Shown: positions 9,038-16,310 of the stretch, piece after piece
How the letters are laid out: every line of letters begins with the position of its first letter
How positions within the stretch are numbered: position 1 is the stretch's first letter
Source: Streptomyces lateritius
GTDB lineage: Bacteria > Actinomycetota > Actinomycetes > Streptomycetales > Streptomycetaceae
Direction: 5' to 3'
DNA length: 64,000 nucleotides
Assembly (NCBI RefSeq): GCF_014649715.1
Contig: NZ_BMTO01000015.1
Location: 1 to 64,000 of the forward strand
Translations under genes and position numbers: made by a program
Notes under the pieces: generated by a model
What the model saw: the letters and a program-made list of their open reading frames with translations, nothing else
Databases searched by the model: none
Told to the model about the DNA's origin: nothing

Positions 9038-9688
9038 GAGGCGCTCCACCCGCCAGTCGTCCCCCGCGCCCTCCCGCACGTACCGGAGCCGGTCGTGCAG
9101 CCGGTTCTCGTGGCCCTGCCAGAACTCCACCGTCTCCGGCACCACCCGGAAGCCGCCCCACTCCGGCGGCACCGGAACCTGCTCGCCCTCGGGATAGCGC
9201 GCCGCCAACTCCTCGTACCGGGCGAGGAGTTCCTCCCGGGATCCGATCACCGAGGACTGGTGGCTCGCCCATGCACCGAGCTGCGAGCCGTGCGGCCGGG
9301 TGCGGAAGTACGCGACCGTCTCGTCACGGCCGGTACGGGCCGCCCGGCCCGTGACGATGACCTGGCGGGCCAGCGGATGCCAGGGGAAGAGCAGCGAGAG
9401 GTACGGATTGGCCGCCAGCTCGCCGCCCTTGCGGGAGCCGTAGTTCGTGTAGAAGACGAACCCCGCCTCGTCGTAGTGCTTGAGCAGCACCGTCCGGGAG
9501 GACGGCCGGCCGTCGGGAGTGGCCGTCGAGACGACCATCGCGTTCGGCTCGTGGATCGCCGGGTTGGTGGCGGTCTCCTTGAACCAGCGCGTGAACTGTT
9601 CGATCGGTTCGGGGGCGAGGTCCGCCACGGTCAGCCGCGGGGTCCGGTACTGCTCGCGCATGTCGGCGGGATCGAGAGCGTCGGTCAC
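9029..9688 (-). CDS. pdxH: pyridoxamine 5'-phosphate oxidase
   Basis: A 219-residue FMN enzyme that oxidises pyridoxamine- or pyridoxine-5'-phosphate to PLP in the cytosol. It carries the typical FMN/substrate segment (SSRTVLLKHYDEAGFVFYTN, then SRKGGELAANP) and the C-terminal dimerisation motif ending WQGHENRLHDRLRY. The GTG at 9688 is preferred because the family N-terminus (MREQYRTPRL, about 10 residues in) fits and the longer in-frame extension has no conserved residues. Its last 9 bp overlap the end of the convergent HxlR-peroxiredoxin gene. Confidence 0.93.
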   Translation of the reverse strand: MTDALDPADMREQYRTPRLTVADLAPEPIEQFTRWFKETATNPAIHEPNAMVVSTATPDGRPSSRTVLLKHYDEAGFVFYTNYGSRKGGELAANPYLSLLFPWHPLARQVIVTGRAARTGRDETVAYFRTRPHGSQLGAWASHQSSVIGSREELLARYEELAARYPEGEQVPVPPEWGGFRVVPETVEFWQGHENRLHDRLRYVREGAGDDWRVERLSP

Positions 9689-9845
9689 AGGGCCATCCTG
9701 CCGCAGCGGGCGAGTGTGCCCGGCACCCCGTGCCGCTAACCCTCTCTCGCCGGATCGGCGGAGTGTGCCGGATGTCACGCTTCCCCGCATCATCGGAACC
9801 GTACAGACTCTTGGGCTGGATGACTGTTACTTCCCGACCAAGCCG

Positions 9846-9859
9846 GATGATTGATCATC
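9846..9859. promoter_or_regulatory. short dyad upstream of the citrate synthase gene
   Basis: GATGAT-TG-ATCATC is a perfect 6-2-6 inverted repeat ending 17 bp before the citrate synthase start codon. It lies in the 188-bp gap shared with the pdxH start. It could be a regulator site or a 5'-UTR element; no regulator gene is adjacent. Confidence 0.25.
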
Positions 9860-9876
9860 GATAGAGGAGCCGCCTG

Positions 9877-10977
9877 ATGTCCGACTTCGTACCCGGACTC
9901 GAGGGAGTCGTCGCGTTCGAAACGGAGATCGCCGAACCGGACAAGGAGGGCGGCGCGCTCCGGTACCGCGGCGTCGACATCGAGGATCTGGTCGGCCAGG
10001 TCTCGTTCGGCAACGTGTGGGGCCTGCTGGTCGACGGGGCGTTCAACCCCGGCCTGCCGCCGGCCGAACCGTTCCCGATCCCGGTGCACTCCGGTGACAT
10101 CCGGGTCGACGTCCAGTCCGCGCTCGCCATGCTCGCGCCGGTGTGGGGCCTCAAACCGCTCCTCGACATCGACATCGAGCAGGCCCGCGACGACCTCGCC
10201 CGGGCCGCCGTCATGGCGCTGTCGTACGTCGCCCAGTCGGCGCGCGGCCAGGGCCTGCCGATGGTGCCGCAGAGCGAGATCGACAAGGCGCAGTCCGTCG
10301 TCGAGCGGTTCATGATCCGCTGGCGCGGCGAGCCCGACCCCAAGCACGTCAAGGCCGTCGACGCGTACTGGACCTCGGCCGCCGAGCACGGCATGAACGC
10401 CTCCACGTTCACCGCGCGCGTCATCGCCTCGACGGGCGCCGACGTGGCGGCGGCGCTGAGCGGCGCCGTGGGCGCCATGTCCGGGCCGCTGCACGGCGGC
10501 GCTCCGTCCCGCGTCCTCGGCATGATCGAGGAGATCGAGCGGACCGGCGACGCGGTGGGATACGTGAAGAAGGCCCTTGACCAGGGTGAGCGCCTGATGG
10601 GCTTCGGCCACCGCGTCTACCGCGCCGAGGACCCGCGCGCCCGCGTCCTGCGCCGTACGGCCAAGGAGCTGGCCGCGCCGCGCTTCGAGGTCGCGGAGGC
10701 GCTGGAGAAGGCGGCCCTGGAGGAGCTGCACAACCGCCGCCCGGACCGCGTCCTGGCGACGAACGTGGAGTTCTGGGCCGCGATCGTGCTGGACTTCGCC
10801 GAGGTTCCGGCGCACATGTTCACGTCGATGTTCAGCTGTGCCCGTACGGCGGGCTGGTCGGCGCACATCCTGGAGCAGAAGCGCACGGGCCGGCTGGTGC
10901 GGCCGTCGGCGCGGTACATCGGCCCCGGCCGGCGCGACGTCCAGGAGATCGAGGGTTACCGCGACATCGCGGGCTGA
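9877..10977 (+). CDS. citrate synthase 2 (type II-like, short form)
   Basis: A 366-residue citrate/2-methylcitrate synthase family protein. It condenses acetyl-CoA (or propionyl-CoA) with oxaloacetate. Conserved histidines lie in GPLHGGAPSRV and GFGHRVYRAEDPRARV, and the C-terminal Asp/Arg region is VLDFAEVPAHMFTSMFSCARTAG. At 366 residues it matches the short second citrate synthase common in Streptomyces rather than the ~430-residue main enzyme. Start ATG follows GAGGAG. It ends 22 bp inside the convergent oxygenase gene. Confidence 0.9.
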   Translation: MSDFVPGLEGVVAFETEIAEPDKEGGALRYRGVDIEDLVGQVSFGNVWGLLVDGAFNPGLPPAEPFPIPVHSGDIRVDVQSALAMLAPVWGLKPLLDIDIEQARDDLARAAVMALSYVAQSARGQGLPMVPQSEIDKAQSVVERFMIRWRGEPDPKHVKAVDAYWTSAAEHGMNASTFTARVIASTGADVAAALSGAVGAMSGPLHGGAPSRVLGMIEEIERTGDAVGYVKKALDQGERLMGFGHRVYRAEDPRARVLRRTAKELAAPRFEVAEALEKAALEELHNRRPDRVLATNVEFWAAIVLDFAEVPAHMFTSMFSCARTAGWSAHILEQKRTGRLVRPSARYIGPGRRDVQEIEGYRDIAG

Positions 10978-12008
10978 CCGGGCCGGCCGCCCCGCCCTTC
11001 GGGGTTCAGCAGCAGGTCCGCGTGGTGGCGGGCCGCGACCAGCGGGTGGGCGCGGAGCTTGCCCTTCAGCTCGTTACGGCCGTACTCGGCGAACAGCGGG
11101 TTCGCCGGGTCGGCCGTGACGCCGGGCGCCGTCCCGGCGTACGGGAAGGCCAGCGGTTCGATGCGGGCGTCGAGCCGGGGGTTGTAGAAGAACGGGACGG
11201 AGTAGCGCTCCGTCGCCCCGGGCGGGGAGACCACCCGGTGGTTGGTGGCGCGGAGATAGCCGTTCGTCGCCACTTCGAGGAGCTCGCCGAGGTTGACGAC
11301 GAACGCGCCGGGCAGCGGTGGCACGTCGTGGAAGGCGCCGTCCTCGCGCTCGACCTGGAGGCCGCCGACGTGGTCCTGCAGGAGCAGGGTGAGGAAGCCG
11401 TAGTCCTTGTGGGCGCCGACGCCCTGGTCGGCACCGTCGCCCGCGCTTCCGGGGTAGCGGACCAGCTTGAGGTGCGGGTGGGCGTGAGCGCCGAAGATGT
11501 CGTCGTAGAAGTCGGCGGGGGCGCCGATGGAGACGAGCAGCTCGTGCAGCAGCCGCTCGGCGACCCCGCTGAGGCGCTCGACCCAGTTCAGGGCGGCGAG
11601 GCGGAGCTCGGGGAGCGCCGCGGGCCACTGGTTGGGGCCCTGGAGCCACCAGTACGGGGGCTCGCCGGGGCCGGGCACGTGCGCGGGGCGTTCGGCGCCG
11701 ATGTCGAGCTGGTCACGCCAGTCGCGGGCGCCGCCGGTGCGCTCGTCGCCGGTGCGGGTGTAGCCGCGGAAGTGCGGCGAGTTGATGTTGTCGATGGCGA
11801 GCCGGTCGGCCTCGGGCAGCGCGAAGAAGGCGCGCATGGCGGAGGTGAGCGCCTGGGTCTCGGCCTCGGAGACGCCGTGCCCGATCAGCTGGAAGAAGCC
11901 GACGTCGTGGGCGGCGGAGTGCAGCTGGGCGTGGAGGAGGCGCCGGGCCTGGGGGCCGCGGTCGGCGGCGGCGAGGTCGACGATGGGGAGCTGTGACGTG
12001 TAGGTCAT
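10956..12008 (-). CDS. isopenicillin N synthase-family Fe(II) oxygenase
   Basis: A 350-residue non-haem iron oxygenase. The N-terminal DIOX_N region (LPIVDLAAADRG, GFFQLIGHGV) precedes a 2OG-Fe(II) core with the facial triad His200-x-Asp202 (GAHKDYGF) and His257 (ATNHRVV), and the RxS co-substrate motif at 268-270 (RYS). It is not expected to make beta-lactams: no ACV synthetase is nearby, and many standalone relatives oxidise small metabolites. A 24-residue cysteine-type leader peptide lies 85 bp upstream, pointing to a role in sulfur metabolism. The gene overlaps the citrate synthase gene end by 22 bp. Confidence 0.85.
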   Translation of the reverse strand: MTYTSQLPIVDLAAADRGPQARRLLHAQLHSAAHDVGFFQLIGHGVSEAETQALTSAMRAFFALPEADRLAIDNINSPHFRGYTRTGDERTGGARDWRDQLDIGAERPAHVPGPGEPPYWWLQGPNQWPAALPELRLAALNWVERLSGVAERLLHELLVSIGAPADFYDDIFGAHAHPHLKLVRYPGSAGDGADQGVGAHKDYGFLTLLLQDHVGGLQVEREDGAFHDVPPLPGAFVVNLGELLEVATNGYLRATNHRVVSPPGATERYSVPFFYNPRLDARIEPLAFPYAGTAPGVTADPANPLFAEYGRNELKGKLRAHPLVAARHHADLLLNPEGRGGRPGQPAMSR

Positions 12009-12048
12009 GGTGTGCGTCCGCGTGGGGTGTACGGGGGCCCGGTGGATG

Positions 12049-12067
12049 CCGGCGGGGTCTCCGCCGG
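12049..12067 (-). promoter_or_regulatory. hairpin between leader peptide and oxygenase gene
   Basis: CCGGCGG and CCGCCGG form a perfect 7-bp stem with a 5-nt loop, 26 bp after the leader peptide stop and 40 bp before the oxygenase start. Its position fits an attenuator or ribosome-access stem controlled by translation of the leader. No T-run follows, so a Rho-dependent or translational mechanism is more likely. Confidence 0.4.
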
Positions 12068-12093
12068 ACGACCGGGGTGGGTGGGCGTCGGGG

Positions 12094-12168
12094 TCAGGCC
12101 GAGGGCCGACAGCCCATGGTCGTGACGCGGAGGAAGTCCACGTGACGACGGCGTACGAGCGAAAGCAT
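12094..12168 (-). CDS. actinobacterial cysteine-type leader peptide
   Basis: The 24-residue ORF reads MLSLVRRRHVDFLRVTTMGC followed by RPSA. It carries the RRHVDxxR...C core of the putative leader peptides found before sulfur-assimilation and cysteine genes across actinobacteria, with a single Cys near the end. In that family ribosome stalling at Cys codons when cysteine is scarce is thought to release downstream expression. Here it precedes the isopenicillin-N-synthase-like oxygenase by 85 bp on the same strand, with a hairpin between. The family likeness is clear; the regulatory mechanism is carried over from related leaders. Confidence 0.75.
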   Translation of the reverse strand: MLSLVRRRHVDFLRVTTMGCRPSA

Positions 12169-12248
12169 GCGACCAGCGTACTGCGGGGAACGGCCCGTGT
12201 ATGTGTCCCGGGTCACGACGCCCTCCCGCCCCGCGCTTGGGTGAGCGG

Positions 12249-12836
12249 TCAGCCCAGGGCCTCGTCCACCAGGGCGGCCCATTGGGCGACGACCCTGTCG
12301 CGGCGGGTTCGGTCGTCCGTCAGGAGGGTGGCCAGGCCCAGGCCGCGGGCCATGTCCAGGAGGCCCTGGACCGTTTCACGGACGCCGGGCAGGGACTCGT
12401 CGGCGCGGAGGAGTTCCACCGCGATGCGGTGGGACTCGCGGCCGACGCGGGCCTCCAGTTCGGTGACCGGACCGCGCAGCTGCTCCTCGTTCGAGGCGGC
12501 GACCCACAGGTGGAGCGCCGCGCGGAACAGCGGGCCCGTGTAGAGGTCGACCAGGGCGGCGACGACCTCGCCACGGTTCTCGGCCGGCAGGGCGCGCAGC
12601 GCCTGGGAGCGTTCCTCGGCGACGTACTCGACCGCCGCCGTGAAGAGGGCCTCCCGGGTCGGGAAGTGGTGCTGGGCCGCCCCGCGCGAGACCCCGGCGC
12701 GCTCGGCGACCACGGAGACGGTGGAGCCCGCCCAGCCGTGTTCGGCCAGGCAGGACACCGCCGCTTCCAGGAGCCGCTGCCGGGTGGCGCGGCTCCTGTC
12801 CTGCTGGGGCTGTTTCGGTGGGCTCACCACACCCAT
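12249..12836 (-). CDS. TetR-family regulator, last gene of the acyl-CoA operon
   Basis: A 195-residue repressor. The N-terminal helix-turn-helix (STVSVVAERAGVSRGAAQHHF) is canonical and the C-terminal all-helical domain would bind the ligand. Its start overlaps the end of the upstream enoyl-CoA hydratase gene by 13 bp, so it is translated with the catabolic genes and would be autoregulated with them. The likely target is the 20-bp palindrome at 22533-22552 over the operon promoter. The ligand is probably a pathway acyl-CoA, by analogy with other catabolic TetR proteins. The gap 12169-12248 holds no gene. Confidence 0.85.
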   Translation of the reverse strand: MGVVSPPKQPQQDRSRATRQRLLEAAVSCLAEHGWAGSTVSVVAERAGVSRGAAQHHFPTREALFTAAVEYVAEERSQALRALPAENRGEVVAALVDLYTGPLFRAALHLWVAASNEEQLRGPVTELEARVGRESHRIAVELLRADESLPGVRETVQGLLDMARGLGLATLLTDDRTRRDRVVAQWAALVDEALG

Positions 12837-13546
12837 TCGGGGTCCCGTCGTTCGAGGAAGGCCGTCATCCCTTCGCGCGCCTCCGCGGAGGCGAACAGCG
12901 ACGCGGACCGCTGCACCAGCTCCTCCGCGTCCCGTTCGAAGGTCTCCAGGACTTTAGCCGTGACCAGGCGCTTGGACTCGGCCAGGCCCTGCGGCGAGCC
13001 CTTGCGCAGCCCGTCGAGGATGTCGTCCAGGGCGTCGTCCCCGGCGGTCACCAGGCCCATGCGCAGGGCCTCCGGCACCCCGAAGCGCTCGCCCGTCAGG
13101 TAGTACCGGGCCGCCGCCCTCGGCTCCAGCTTCGGCAGCAGCGTCAGCGAGACGACCGCAGCGGCGACCCCGATCCGCACCTCCGTCAGGGCGAAGTCCG
13201 ACTCCGGGGACGCCACCACCACGTCACAGGCGCCGAGCAGTCCGAGGCCGCCCGCCCGTGCGTGGCCCCGCACCACCCCCACCACCGGTTTCGGCAGCTC
13301 CACGATCTGCCGCAGCAGCGCCACGAAGGAGTACGGGTTGGGCGGTGCCTTCAGGTCGGCGCCCGCGCTGAAGGTGGAGCCGGAGTGGGTCAGCACCACC
13401 GCCCGTACGCCCTGATCCTTCGCGCACGCCGTCAGCGCCTCGGCGAGGTCGGCGACCAGCGACGCCGACAGCGCGTTGCGGTTGCCGGGTGCGTCCAGGG
13501 TCAGGGTGGTGACGCCGCGTTCGCCGGCGACGGAGACCTGGGTCAT
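12824..13546 (-). CDS. enoyl-CoA hydratase/isomerase-family protein
   Basis: A 240-residue crotonase-fold protein (family usually ~260). The CoA-binding pattern AGADLK and the oxyanion-hole region are present. The first catalytic Glu of the AxGGGxEL motif is replaced (ARAGGLGLLGACD), whereas the second is kept (LTEVRIG). Hydration normally uses both, so it may act as an isomerase, a hydrolase-like variant or a specialised hydratase. It overlaps the CoA-ligase gene upstream by 4 bp and the TetR gene downstream by 13 bp, placing it in the branched-acyl-CoA operon. Confidence 0.8.
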   Translation of the reverse strand: MTQVSVAGERGVTTLTLDAPGNRNALSASLVADLAEALTACAKDQGVRAVVLTHSGSTFSAGADLKAPPNPYSFVALLRQIVELPKPVVGVVRGHARAGGLGLLGACDVVVASPESDFALTEVRIGVAAAVVSLTLLPKLEPRAAARYYLTGERFGVPEALRMGLVTAGDDALDDILDGLRKGSPQGLAESKRLVTAKVLETFERDAEELVQRSASLFASAEAREGMTAFLERRDPEWVW

Positions 13547-15126
13547 GAGTTCTCTCGCTCCCTCAGTTCGCGGCGCAGGATCTTCCCCGACGCCGCCCTC
13601 GGCACCCCGTCGACGAACTCCACGCGCCGGATCTTCTTGTACGGGGCAACATGCCCGGCCACGAAGCCGATGATGTCGTCGGCGGAAAGGTCGGCCGCGT
13701 GCGGCTGGCGGACGACGTACGCCTTCGGGACCTCGTTGCCGTCCTCGTCGTACACGCCGATCACCGCCGCGTCGGCCACGCCCTCGTGGGTGAGGAGCAG
13801 CGCTTCGAGCTCGGCGGGAGCGACCTGGAAGCCCTTGTACTTGATGAATTCCTTGACCCGGTCGACGACGAAGAGCCAGCCGTTCTCGTCGACCCGGCCG
13901 ATGTCGCCCGTGTGCACCCAGCCGTCGGTGTCGATCATGGCGGCGGTGGCGTCGGGGCGGCCGAGGTACCCCTTCATGACCTGCGGGCCCCGGATGGCGA
14001 CCTCGCCCTCCGTGCCGGGTTCGGCGTCCCGCGCGGGGTCGTCGAGGGACAGGATCCGCATCTCGGTGGAGGGCAGGAGCTTGCCGACGGCGCCGGGCGG
14101 GGGGTTCACCGCGTCGAGCGGGACGACGTGGGTGCCCGGGGACAGCTCCGTCATGCCGTACGCCTGGCGGACCGGCGGCAGTTTGAGCCGGGCCGAGCAG
14201 GCCTCGGCGAGGGAGGCGTCGAGCGGGGCGGCGGCGCTGACGATGTACTCCAGGGAGGACAGGTCGTAGTCGGCGACCGCCGGGTGCTTGGCGAGCGCGA
14301 GGACGATCGGCGGCGCCACGTACAGGCCGTTGATGCGGTGCTTCTCGATGGCGGCGAGGAACTGGTCGAGCTCGAAGCGGGGCAGGACGACGACGGTGGC
14401 GCCCTGCCGCAGCGGGGCGTTCATCAGGGCGGTGAGCCCATAGATGTGGAAGAAGGGCAGGACGGCGAGGATGCGGTCGCCGGGGCCCATGGGGATGAAG
14501 GGTTCGAGCTGGGCGAGGTTGGTGGCGATCGAGGTGTGGGTGAGCATCACGCCCTTGGGGACGCCGGTGGTGCCGGAGGAGTACGGCAGGGCGGCGATGT
14601 CCTCGTCGGGGTCGATGTCCACGAACGGCTCGGGAGTGGTCGTCGCCAGCATGGCCTGGAGGGAGAGGTGTCCCTCGGCCCGGTCCGCCTGGTCGCAGAC
14701 GAGGATCTCCTCGATGCCGCCGGCGAGTTCGGCGGCCCGGCGGGCGGCCCCGAGCAGCGGGGAGACGGTGACGATCCAGCGCGCGGAGGAGTCGCGGAGC
14801 TGCTTGGCGAACTCCTCCGGCGTGGCCAGCGGGTGGACCGTGGTGACGGACGCGCCGGCGCGGGTGGCGGCGTAGAACGCGACAGGGAAGAGCACGGTGT
14901 TGGGGCTGTGCAGGGCGAGGACGTCGCCCTTGCGGACACCTGCCTCGGCGAGCCCGGCGGCGATCCGCCGGTGGAACGTGTCGACCTGGGCGTACGTGAG
15001 GGTCAGGTCGCCGGTCCCGTCGATGAGGGCCGGGGCGTCACCGTGTTCGGCGGCCCGGCCGAGGACGGCCTCGTGGATGGGGAGGGAGACGGCCGGGACG
15101 GGCTCGTACTCGCTGTGGAACACCAT
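13543..15126 (-). CDS. 4-coumarate-CoA ligase-family acyl-CoA synthetase
   Basis: A 527-residue adenylate-forming enzyme that would activate a carboxylic acid to its CoA thioester with ATP. Motifs in order: the P-loop YSSGTTGVPKG, YGMTELSPG, TGDIGRVDENGW, the hinge region DRVKEFIKYKGFQV, and the C-terminal catalytic lysine motif SGKILRREL. ATG 15126 is the first good start after the acyl-CoA dehydrogenase gene, 47 bp away, with GGGGGCC upstream. As the only ligase in the operon it probably primes the pathway substrate. Its family uses aromatic or branched/medium acids; the substrate is not deducible from motifs alone. Confidence 0.88.
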   Translation of the reverse strand: MVFHSEYEPVPAVSLPIHEAVLGRAAEHGDAPALIDGTGDLTLTYAQVDTFHRRIAAGLAEAGVRKGDVLALHSPNTVLFPVAFYAATRAGASVTTVHPLATPEEFAKQLRDSSARWIVTVSPLLGAARRAAELAGGIEEILVCDQADRAEGHLSLQAMLATTTPEPFVDIDPDEDIAALPYSSGTTGVPKGVMLTHTSIATNLAQLEPFIPMGPGDRILAVLPFFHIYGLTALMNAPLRQGATVVVLPRFELDQFLAAIEKHRINGLYVAPPIVLALAKHPAVADYDLSSLEYIVSAAAPLDASLAEACSARLKLPPVRQAYGMTELSPGTHVVPLDAVNPPPGAVGKLLPSTEMRILSLDDPARDAEPGTEGEVAIRGPQVMKGYLGRPDATAAMIDTDGWVHTGDIGRVDENGWLFVVDRVKEFIKYKGFQVAPAELEALLLTHEGVADAAVIGVYDEDGNEVPKAYVVRQPHAADLSADDIIGFVAGHVAPYKKIRRVEFVDGVPRAASGKILRRELRERENS

Positions 15127-15173
15127 GCGTGGCCCCCTGGAGAGGTGGAAGGTGAGCGCCAGGATCGCGCGGC

Positions 15174-16310
15174 TCAGTACGACTTGGGGAGCCCCAGGGA
15201 CTGGTGCGATACGTAGTTGAGGATCATTTCGCGGCTGACGGGGGCGATCCGGGCCACGCGGGAGGCCGTGACGAGCCGGGCGAGGCCGAACTCGCGGGTG
15301 AGGCCGTTGCCGCCGAGGGTGTGGACGGACTGGTCGACGGCCTTCACGCAGGCCTCGGCGGCGGCGTACTTGGCCATGTTGGCGGCCTCGCCCGCACCGA
15401 TGTCGTCTCCGGCGTCGTAGAGGTGGGCGGCCTTCTGCATCATGAGCCTGGCCAGTTCCAGCTCGATGTGGGCCTGGGCGAGAGGGTGGGCGATGGCCTG
15501 GTGGGCGCCGATGGGGGTCTTCCAGACCTGGCGTTCCCTGGCGTAGTCGACGGCTTTGGCGAGCGCGTACCGTCCCATGCCGATCGCGAAGGCGGCCGTC
15601 ATGATCCGCTCGGGGTTGAGCCCGGCGAACAGCTGGAGCAGGCCCGCGTCCTCGTCGCCGACGAGGGCGTCGGCGGGGAGGTGGACGTCGTCGAGGGTGA
15701 GCTCGAACTGCTTCTCGTGGGCGTCGAGTTCCATCTCGATGTGGCGGCGCCCGAAGCCCGGGGCGTCGCGGGGGACCACGAAGAGACAGGGCTTGAGGTT
15801 GCCGGTGCGGGCATCGGAGGCGCGGCCGACGATCAGGGTCGCGTCGGCGATGTCGACGCCCGAGACGAAGACCTTCCGCCCGTTGAGCACCCAGCCCGCT
15901 TCGGTCCTCGTGGCGGTGGTCGTGATGCGGTGGGAGTTCGAGCCGGCGTCGGGCTCGGTGATGCCGAAGGCCATCGTGCGGGAGCCGTCCGCGAGACCGG
16001 GCAGCCAGGCCGCCTTCTGCTCGTCGGTGCCGAACCGGGCGATGACCGTGCCGCAGATGGCGGGCGAGACGACCATCATGAGGAGCGGGGCCCCGGCCGC
16101 GCCGGCCTCCTCCAGGACGATGGAGAGTTCGGCCATGCCGCCGCCTCCGCCGCCGTACTCCTCCGGAAGGTTCACGCCCAGGTAGCCGAGCTTGCCGGCC
16201 TCGGCCCACAGGGCGGCCCGGTCGAAGCCGGGGCCGTGACGCCGGCCGAGCGCGGAGACGGCGGAACGCAGCGCGGTGTGCTCGGGGGATTCGACGACGG
16301 TGCCGGTCAT
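15174..16310 (-). CDS. acyl-CoA dehydrogenase
   Basis: A 378-residue FAD enzyme that introduces the alpha-beta double bond in an acyl-CoA. The family signature FGITEPDAGSNSHRI is present, as is the C-terminal region QSVHTLGGNGLTREFGLARLV. It overlaps the carboxylase alpha gene by ATGA. In this operon it would convert the CoA thioester into the unsaturated substrate of the biotin-dependent carboxylase, the role of AtuD/LiuA-type enzymes in citronellate and leucine breakdown. The catalytic base cannot be assigned with certainty by eye. Confidence 0.88.
   Translation of the reverse strand: MTGTVVESPEHTALRSAVSALGRRHGPGFDRAALWAEAGKLGYLGVNLPEEYGGGGGGMAELSIVLEEAGAAGAPLLMMVVSPAICGTVIARFGTDEQKAAWLPGLADGSRTMAFGITEPDAGSNSHRITTTATRTEAGWVLNGRKVFVSGVDIADATLIVGRASDARTGNLKPCLFVVPRDAPGFGRRHIEMELDAHEKQFELTLDDVHLPADALVGDEDAGLLQLFAGLNPERIMTAAFAIGMGRYALAKAVDYARERQVWKTPIGAHQAIAHPLAQAHIELELARLMMQKAAHLYDAGDDIGAGEAANMAKYAAAEACVKAVDQSVHTLGGNGLTREFGLARLVTASRVARIAPVSREMILNYVSHQSLGLPKSY

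Noticed and set aside
10956..12008. Beta-lactam biosynthesis gene
   Set aside because: The IPNS-like fold is common for general oxygenases; no ACV synthetase or expandase is nearby.
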